The notes beneath the pieces are model-generated. The model was not told the DNA's origin. It saw only the letters and a list, made by a program, of their open reading frames with translations, and did not search any database. From positions 94,181,872 through 94,245,871 of the forward strand of contig CM067445.1 of NCBI GenBank assembly GCA_034508935.3: DNA of 64,000 nucleotides, in the 5' to 3' direction. This document shows, one piece after another, positions 57,494 to 64,000 of this stretch (position 1 is its first letter; every line of letters starts with the position of its first letter). A program made the translations under genes and the position numbers. Source of the stretch: Berghia stephanieae. Its lineage: Eukaryota; Mollusca; Gastropoda; Nudibranchia; Aeolidiidae.

Positions 57494-57660
57494 CAAGATA
57501 AGGGTCATTTAAATCGATTGATATTTGAAAGACGAGTTTTCTGGCAAAGGTTTTTAAAATGTTCTTTTTTTATTTTATTTAGAGAACGAGAGTTTAATCA
57601 TACTAGTATATGATACGTAATGGGTCAGGGTGATTTATTGTTGGATAAATGCTATTTACA

Positions 57661-57741
<81 letters not shown>

Positions 57742-59345
57742 TATTATTATTAATATTATTATCATTACTGTCATCGTTATCATCAACAACATCATCATCA
57801 TCATCATAATTACTTCTCATTATATTTATTCTCTCCAATAAAATCAAGAAAGTTAAACCTAGTTTCATGTTTTTTACCGTATTGCACATTTTCTCCAGCT
57901 AAATCCTACATTACTGTTTCGAGGGATATGTCACATTTATCATGCACTGCTATCTGTTCCAAATCATGGCGGTAGAAACGTTTTTCTGGTAGAATATCTT
58001 AAACTCATTCTGTCGCTGGCGAGTAGAAAAGTTAACAGGTACGACTTGTTTGGATGTGTGCGAATGTATAGTTGTTCGGCTGCGTTTGTTTATGTTAAAG
58101 TTCTTTCTAGCGGTACGCATTTTGTGTTGTGCATGTTTTGCATTTGAGTGTGAATGTTGACTGCGTGAACGTATTAGCACTTTTTGTTACTTAGAAACAT
58201 CGTAAGACTTTAACTGTGTATTAAGTTAGTTACTGAAAGAACTCCGTACTATCAGGTCGTATTATATATTTATTTTAGATTTACCATATTATGATTGATA
58301 AAAAATAAATTGAATTCAAGAAGTCGTTACAATATGATTATGATCTGCGATTTCAGATTCCTACGATATCAATTTTAAATTCTTAAACACAATTCAACTA
58401 AACACTGGAATCACAACACGGAGAATGGCTTGACCGTCATATCCGTTTTATGTATTACTGTTTAGTGTATTTAGATGCATAACCAGTCTTGGTGTTTGAT
58501 TGGCGAAATCCTATAAATAGATGATGAAATCTCGAATCTCTCGCCTTGTTCAGTCCGCTTTTAAGAGTTTCCTCCTTTTCTCCTTCTTCTCCCTCTTCCT
58601 CCTTGTGGTGGGGTTTTGTGTTTTGAAGTGGGTTCGAGTCCAACGATAAGGTCACTGGCCTTGGTTCGAACCTAGTATGCGCGCTATGGCTCTCCTTACC
58701 AGCTGCGCCACTCAACCTACTCCACAAACGACTCAGGTTTAATCTAGGGTGATTAAGAATAGCCCTAGGGTTTCTTATATAACTGACTCTAATAGTAACA
58801 AGTGAGACAAGACAATATTAACACCCAATGTAATATTAACAATTATATATAAACGTTTAATTAGATGTTACATGAACAGATAAACAGAATAAGTGAAAGA
58901 TAGAATGAAGATTATGGATGATGTATAGTTGACAATTTAATTAGTTTTCCTGTATTTTTTAATCACATGAAGAATGGCGAGGAATGAGTTTTATTAAAAT
59001 GGGCATGCCAAACAATTGTCAAGCGAAAAAGCCGGCAGAAAAGGGGACATTGATATTTGATTGTTGTTTCGTTTCGTGGAGGTTAAATCACAGGAATAGT
59101 CAATAAGAAAGAATAAAAAGGTTAGTTCAATAATGTGATTGACAACTGGGTAGAAGCCAAACTTGGTGGGAATAGAATATGAATTGGGATTTAGCTGGTC
59201 ACTTGGTAGGAAGGGACACGTACCACAGGCCATATTACACACAGGCCTTGTTATGAAGGAGAAAGGATAAACGTAACATGGAATATGCAGATCATGAAGA
59301 GATAGCGTCGTTAACAATGGGTAAATTTCCGATAACTCGACTATT
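57494..59345. repeat. Tandem spacer 3 (1.85 kb)
   Basis: As spacers 1 and 2, with private changes (CTGTTCCAAATC, GAATGGCGAG). It stays identical to the others up to CGACTATT, then passes into single-copy DNA rather than satellite, which marks the right edge of the duplication. A 107-codon minus-strand frame at 58,994-59,317 is shared by all copies because the copies are young, not because it is constrained. Confidence 0.95.
58635..58727 (-). mobile_element. tRNA-like SINE head in spacer 3
   Basis: Same A box (58,699-58,710) and B box (58,663-58,672) as in spacers 1 and 2. Confidence 0.7.
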
Positions 59346-59412
59346 CCATGCCTTAAACTTTATCCCCTTAAGCGAAATTTTGGACAGTTTCATATTGACA
59401 TGTTTAAGTGTT

Positions 59413-59697
59413 TTAATTCAAGGTGTGAATTTCCTTTTGCAAATGTTGTTGTCCACTAAACAATTGAAGTGGTTTTGAAGCAGAAGCGCTACACTCCTTC
59501 TCAACGTCCTCCTCCTTGTTGTTCTCCTCCTCTTCCTCAATATCATTATTTTTCTTTCTTTCTTGTTCTTCTTCCTCTCCCTCTTCTACGAAATACGAAT
59601 CGTGAAAGGAGGTAATTTCACATCCCTGGTACTGCTCCCTAATTAAAAACGGCTCCATACTAATCGCAAACATCTTGTGAAGGCTTAACATGTTCAA
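59413..59697 (-). other. Unexplained 94-codon frame with an acidic tract
   Basis: Starts MNMLSLHKMFAISMEPFLIR, has a mixed-composition segment (EQYQGCEITSFHDSYFVEEG), then a Glu/Lys/Asn-rich run from a GAA-type tract, and ends LFSGQQHLQKEIHTLN. The first 45 residues look more protein-like than other chance frames here, but I recognise no family and see no splice sites. It could be a stray exon or nothing. Confidence 0.2.
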
Positions 59698-59943
59698 ATC
59701 ACGGAAATTTTCGACTTCCCAACACCGAAAATTAGCATAGAAATAAAGACGGCAAGTTCACTATGCATCCACCGCGGTATATTAGTGAGAAGGCTAAACT
59801 AAAATTGGCAAGTTAATTCCTGGCCCGGTCAATGGTTGGTGTGACCATGCAATCAGTGATGTCCCTGTAATGTCCCTGTAATGTCCCTGTCTTGTCTGTG
59901 TAATGTCATGGACACGCTCACCTGATGTCCCCAGTGACCGAAT

Positions 59944-59944
<1 letters not shown>

Positions 59945-59997
<53 letters not shown>

Positions 59998-60012
59998 GGG
60001 GAGGAGGAGGAG
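59945..60012. repeat. (GAT)n then (GGA)n microsatellite
   Basis: About 17 GAT units followed by a few GGA units. Just upstream, at 59,858-59,895, GTAATGTCCCT repeats three times. Confidence 0.95.
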
Positions 60013-60124
60013 GACCAATAGAAGATAGACATAGAAACAGATTGGTTGGCGTTATATGGTATCCACCGTTTCAATATGGTTTTATGTTGGGTTGATATCA
60101 TTCTCGAAAAGGGAAATCTTTGTT

Positions 60125-60178
60125 AAAATGCGACCAACCGATTTAACACGGTATTATGTCGGGATGAGTGAGATGACT
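60125..60178. mobile_element. MITE M4 relic
   Basis: CGATTTAACACGGTATTATG, TCGGGATGAGTGAG parallels the M4 left end (CAAACGGTATTAAGTCGGG). Retroposon D lies directly after it. Confidence 0.45.
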
Positions 60179-60190
60179 AAAATTACGATT

Positions 60191-60715
60191 CTGGGTTGGG
60201 TTCCTGGCCTCCCATAGTGGGCAGGGAGGCACTTACTTCGTCTTCTATCCCCTTATATCTGTCTTCCAACCCACTGTCTTTGTCTTGGAATGAGATTACT
60301 TGGTTTTGTCCTGGCCCTGGCCGGATACTCTAGCTGAGAGGGAAACAGTCAACTGTATAGTTAGTTTTGGGAGATGATATTTTTTTCCTTGTAAATCATC
60401 TCTCTGTTATGCACTGTATTATGTTTTCTTTATGTTATATTTGTAAATCATTTGAGTGTATTCCTCGTAGCGGGGACCTGTGCTTGTGTCTGGATGAGAC
60501 TTTTAGGTAATCTCAAACTAAGTACTTTGATAGTGTACTCTGGGAATCTACATCTGTTTCTTATTTGAACGAATTCCCCTTTGTCTTACCTTTTCTTGGG
60601 TGCTTTAATTGTAATTCTAGAACTTTTTACTATCCCATTTTCTTCCTTTTTACTGGCGCTGATATAACCTTAATGTGTTGCAAGTGCCGTAAAACCCTTA
60701 AAAACAAACAAAAAC
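60191..60715 (+). mobile_element. Retroposon D, copy 3
   Basis: 525 bp flanked by a perfect 12-bp duplication AAAATTACGATT (60,179-60,190 and 60,716-60,727). It begins CTGGGTTGGGTTCCTGG, as the 14,773 copy begins CTGGGTGGGGTTCCTG, so the 5' end is fixed and is not a random truncation. It ends GCCGTAAAACCCTTAAAAAC with an A-rich tail. Confidence 0.9.
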
Positions 60716-60829
60716 AAAATTACGATTCATGAGGTTAAGCAAAATCTAAGCCTATGCAAAGATTCGTGACAATACACGAACACCGTTTGAGAGAAACGGA
60801 TCGAAGTGTGTGATCCCAAATCGTGGATA

Positions 60830-61020
60830 GTTCACACGGTAGAGTCACGCTCTCCCCGGCCAGGCGGAGTTGTCGTACCAGTAAGGTCGCGGGTTCAAAC
60901 CCCCATCACCGCCGCGAAATTTTTATTCTCTATTGTCTTCTGGCACTTTCCTACTCACTCCATCTCTTGTTGTCACCAACATACGTGCCTGCTCCACTCA
61001 CTTTTCTGTATCATGTCTTT
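60830..61020 (+). mobile_element. SINE family S2
   Basis: AGTTCACACGGTAGAGTCAC resembles an A-box region; GGTCGCGGGTTCAAACCCCC is a B box. The body CATCACCGCCGCGAAATTTT, ATTCTCTATTGTCTTCTGGC, ACTTTCCTACTCACTCCATC is shared with the inverted copy at 24,330. Confidence 0.75.
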
Positions 61021-62159
61021 TGAAACGTACGATTAATACTGTTCATTTCAGGTTACATAATCTGAGATAAAGGAGATCGACGACACAAAATATTAACCTA
61101 ATCATGAGCACAGATCATAGACGCTATTCTGACGTACACTGACACAGTACATTTTTTAAATTGTGGATAGAAACATATCACTTTAAGTATTATCGATAAT
61201 TTAAGGTGATTCTCAGCTTGTCATAAATTTTCAAACCTGAGACTTCATGTTTTCATAGAAGTAAGAAGTTGGAGAATTTTAAAACGGAAATTTAATGTAT
61301 AAAAGTTGTAGCCCTATTTTTAAAAATGATTAAATAATATCGATTTCAGCCAGCGTACAACGGTGCTATTCGTCCACCCTAAATAATTGCCAACATCCCA
61401 AGCGATCCTACAATTACTTATCAAGAACACCGGTCTCGATCTCTCGATCTCCGAGTACCAGGCATACCGATCCGTGATTTATCTGGAATGTAATTTAAGT
61501 GGGCAGCAAAGGGAGATCACAAGAAACCAGAGTTGTGTTGGTCGTTTGAAGTTTGCAAGGTGTTTTAATTTCAACGATCCCCTTACCAAATGCTATGGAA
61601 AGTTTATACCGAATAATTTTTTCGAATAGTTTCGACAGGCAATCGCCTCGAACAATGCGAAGGGAGTTAAACGATACGAATAGCGTGCATGAAGTGAATG
61701 TTTAAATTCTATTCTAAAGACTATTTTCTCATCTGCCCCAACAAATCCAGACTAGAAGGAATATGTGAAAATTCAAACGATATCTTTAAAGATAAAAGGA
61801 TGTCCTCCATAGAGGATGTTTTGTGGTATCGCCTACCGTCATATTAGTGCTTGGCGATGATAAAGATAAGACATTTTTTACCGCCAAATCCAAATCACTA
61901 CTTGAGGATAGATAGTCATCGTTCGAACTTTCGTTTTCATTTGCAAATGCAGAGCAGATACAACCGCAAAAGGCATTCGAATAATGTGTTAGTCTTGTCC
62001 ATCCTTTCCAACGCTCCATGGCACCATATGTCGACTGACATCCCTAACAAACCTGGTCCAAGGTGTAATCTAACTACCTACCTATTAACCACTACCTGTC
62101 CTGCCTTTCCTCCCCGGCTTTTTAATATTTACTGCCTATCCAAGTGTTTCTGACCAGAC
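61021..62159. other. No gene recognised; possible M5 scrap
   Basis: Frames of 80 to 100 codons on both strands between 61,387 and 62,153 carry no domain I know. At 61,190-61,260, TTATCGATAATTTAAGGTGA and TTTTCAAACCTGAGACTTCA look like an M5 left half. Confidence 0.4.
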
Positions 62160-62285
62160 TATGGAAAGACACATATTTAACAATTTGGCCAGAATATTCT
62201 ATCTCCAAATATCGATCAACTTAAATGGCCTCATTTTGGCAAAACTCTCAAACCCGGACCTTGTTGAAATATGCGTCTTTATGAA
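62160..62285. mobile_element. M5 left arm
   Basis: ATGGAAAGACACATATTTAA, CAATTTGGCCAGAATATTCT, CCAAATATCGATCAACTTAA, ATGGCC, then TTTTGGCAAAACTCTCAAAC, CCGGACC. No right arm is visible. Confidence 0.75.
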
Positions 62286-62493
62286 GTACGACACCAAACT
62301 GGTTAAAAAGGACAGAGCGTTGTGAATACGACGGATACTTAGACCTTTTTACATTTCGTCGAGAATTGTTTTCCTTCAAACATGATGAATATCGATGGCA
62401 TGTTTTACAGTCTTTCAGGTTTTCTCCTCCTGTAAATCTTTTTATCCGATGTCAAGTGACATACAGAAAGAGTTCCATGGTTGGTTTAAGCTA

Positions 62494-63262
62494 TTTTAAT
62501 GAGATTAAATCTTAGATGTACCATAACAAGTTAAAATTAAATGATAGTAAAACTGAGATTTTAATGTGTGGACGGCCGAGTATCCTTAAACAGGCAAATA
62601 AATCACCTATTACTCTCGGAAATAGCACAATAGAATTTTCAAATAAAGAATAAAACCTTGGCGTCATCATCGATAAAGATCTTTCAACGGCAAGCCACGT
62701 GAATAACACCATACAATCTATGTACATAGAAATGAACAATTCGTCATTTAATACGATGCATATAGCAGAAATTTTAATTAATTCCCTTGTTTTATCTAAA
62801 TTGGACTATTGTAAATCCCTTTGGGCGAATTTAGCTAAAGACAAAATGTGTAAACTTCAGGTTGCTCAAAATAACGCAGCCAGACTCATTGTGCGCAATA
62901 ACCAAAAATACCCGTCAGCAACTCTCCTTCTACGTGAGTTACATTGGCTTCCTGTGGAAAAAAAAAGTTGCCTATAAGATTTGTACTGTTGTCTAAAAAT
63001 CCTTGAGCACCAACAGTCCCTCTTATATTAAAGACCTTCTAAACATCTATGTCCCCAATAGAAACTCGAGGTCAAGCAATGACCAATCAATCCTTGTCAA
63101 ACCTAAGCCATTGCGTAAAATAGGTGAACAATCTTTTCAATTTTCGCCCCCCACCCCCAACCCCTCCCCCCATTTTTGAACTCTCTCCCATCACAAGTGA
63201 GATGCTCGGATTCGTTGACAACTTTCAATTCTCGCTTAAAGTTTTATCTTTTTACGTCATAA
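62494..63262 (+). mobile_element. CR1/L2-like LINE, reverse transcriptase C-terminal third
   Basis: In order: EIKS-MYHNKLKLNDSKTEI, NLGVIIDKDLSTASHV, LINSLVLSKLDYCKSLWANL, KLQVAQNNAARLIVRNNQKY, RELHWLPVEKK; then, after a one-base frameshift in an A-run near 62,960, VAYKICTVV, SPSYIKDLLNIYVPNRNSRS, IGEQSFQFSPP, and after a C-rich disturbance FLNSLPSQVRCSDSLTTFNS and a TAA at 63,260-63,262. These are the thumb and C-terminal hallmarks of CR1/L2-type elements (LNDSKTE, LDYC-SL, LHWLPV, WNSLP with Trp changed to Leu). In-frame stops (for example after IEFSNKE) show it is inactive. The polymerase active site is upstream and missing. Confidence 0.9.
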
Positions 63263-63931
63263 TGTTGCAATACTATTATCATATTCTGTTGTTGTTAAAT
63301 TGAATTTGTATCACAGCATTCTGACTCGAATCAAAAGTGGGACAACACGTCTGCTACTGGCCGTTTACAGTGTAACCGTTCGTCCCCATAAAAGCTTTGC
63401 GAATGGCAGGCAAATCGTCAAAAATTCAGTATTAGTTGCCTGACGCGAACCAATGTGACTACCAGTAAAAGTATCGTCTGGCTAACGGACGCATCGTGGC
63501 AATCAGACTGCCAAATAGTGTAAAAATGAATGACTCCTCATTGTTTTAAACAATCGTCTTGGGCTGTGTCACACGATTCGGTCTGGAAAACATTGTACAG
63601 AAATTTACACAAGTACATAGAGACATTCAGCACACGAACTGAGGGGAAGGAGTGTTTGGGTTAACGATTAAGCAAGCATCACTGTTACCAGTGTTCCCTA
63701 TTGCCGATGACAGGAGAGATAATCCGGGTGAGTGAAAGATCTCAAACATGCAACAGCTGATGCTTTCAGACAACCATAGAGTTCGTGATGTCAAGATGCA
63801 TGGACAGCTCTACCGGATGTGGAAGTACAAAGCAATGCGATAAAGTAACTACCCCCTCCCCTCCCCTCCCCAATAACCAACCGTTATTGCTTGGTTTCCC
63901 ATCCAATAAATGGTCACAAACTGAAGCATTT
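63263..63931. other. No gene recognised
   Basis: Sequence after the LINE stop; its first part is presumably LINE 3' UTR. Short C-runs lie near 63,852. Confidence 0.45.
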
Positions 63932-64000
63932 ATTTAGGGCAATATCCAATAAACGTGCTCCAAGCGTTGTACAAGGGGTCTTTAGCCAACAGCAATATTT
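63932..64000 (-). mobile_element. SINE S1 tail, cut by the window edge
   Basis: Minus strand: AATATTGCTGTTGGCTAAAG, ACCCCTTGTACAACGCTTGG, AGCACGTTTATTGGATATTG, CCCTAAATAAA. This matches the S1 3' end; the head should lie beyond the window. Confidence 0.75.

Noticed and set aside
58994-59317. A 107-codon gene conserved in three copies
   Set aside because: The three copies are near-identical throughout the spacer, coding or not, so frame sharing reflects recent duplication.

Overview
The window looks like gene-poor, AT-rich intergenic DNA from a metazoan, most likely a marine invertebrate. I base this on tRNA-derived SINEs, degraded LINEs of the CR1/L2 and RTE types, several families of short inverted-repeat elements (MITEs), long (ATT)n and (ATC)n microsatellites, and the absence of any bacterial-type gene layout. 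The phylum cannot be fixed from the sequence. I found no convincing host protein-coding gene and no LTR retroelement or virus-like copy. Nearly every long open frame here is a simple repeat or a satellite read through.

Left part (1-31,500): a LINE end at the very start; a dispersed 290-bp repeat (R1); one nearly complete tRNA-SINE (family S1); a ten-copy 81-bp minisatellite; microsatellites including a 1.2-kb (ATT)n block that follows a LINE 3' tail; a decayed reverse transcriptase; a dense cluster of TA-flanked MITEs (M1), one inserted in another; a three-layer nest (MITE in retroposon D in SINE S1); a hammerhead-like Penelope relic; and a (TAGA)n field beginning at an M1 end.

Middle part (31,500-44,500): an RTE-type LINE end; TTAA-flanked elements M3 and M6, lying side by side and sharing one TTAA; more SINEs; two copies of repeat R2 in opposite orientation 2.7 kb apart; and long stretches in which nothing is recognised.

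Right part (44,555-59,345) is the most striking. A 19-bp satellite of roughly 480 monomers lies in three blocks (about 5.35, 1.5 and 2.3 kb) alternating with three nearly identical 1.85-kb spacers. The left end of the first block and the right end of every block are the two arms of a palindromic dispersed element (M5) that also occurs elsewhere in the window. The monomer resembles the centre of that palindrome. I infer that the satellite arose by amplifying the middle of an M5 copy, and that the array plus its flank was then tandemly duplicated. Because 19 is not a multiple of 3 and the monomer lacks stops on the minus strand, this creates apparent proteins of up to 1,778 residues that I regard as artefacts.

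The last 4.6 kb holds another D retroposon with clear target-site duplications, a SINE, an M5 arm, a frameshifted CR1/L2-like LINE end, and an S1 tail cut by the window edge. There is no gene circuit to describe; the elements are related through insertion, nesting and amplification.
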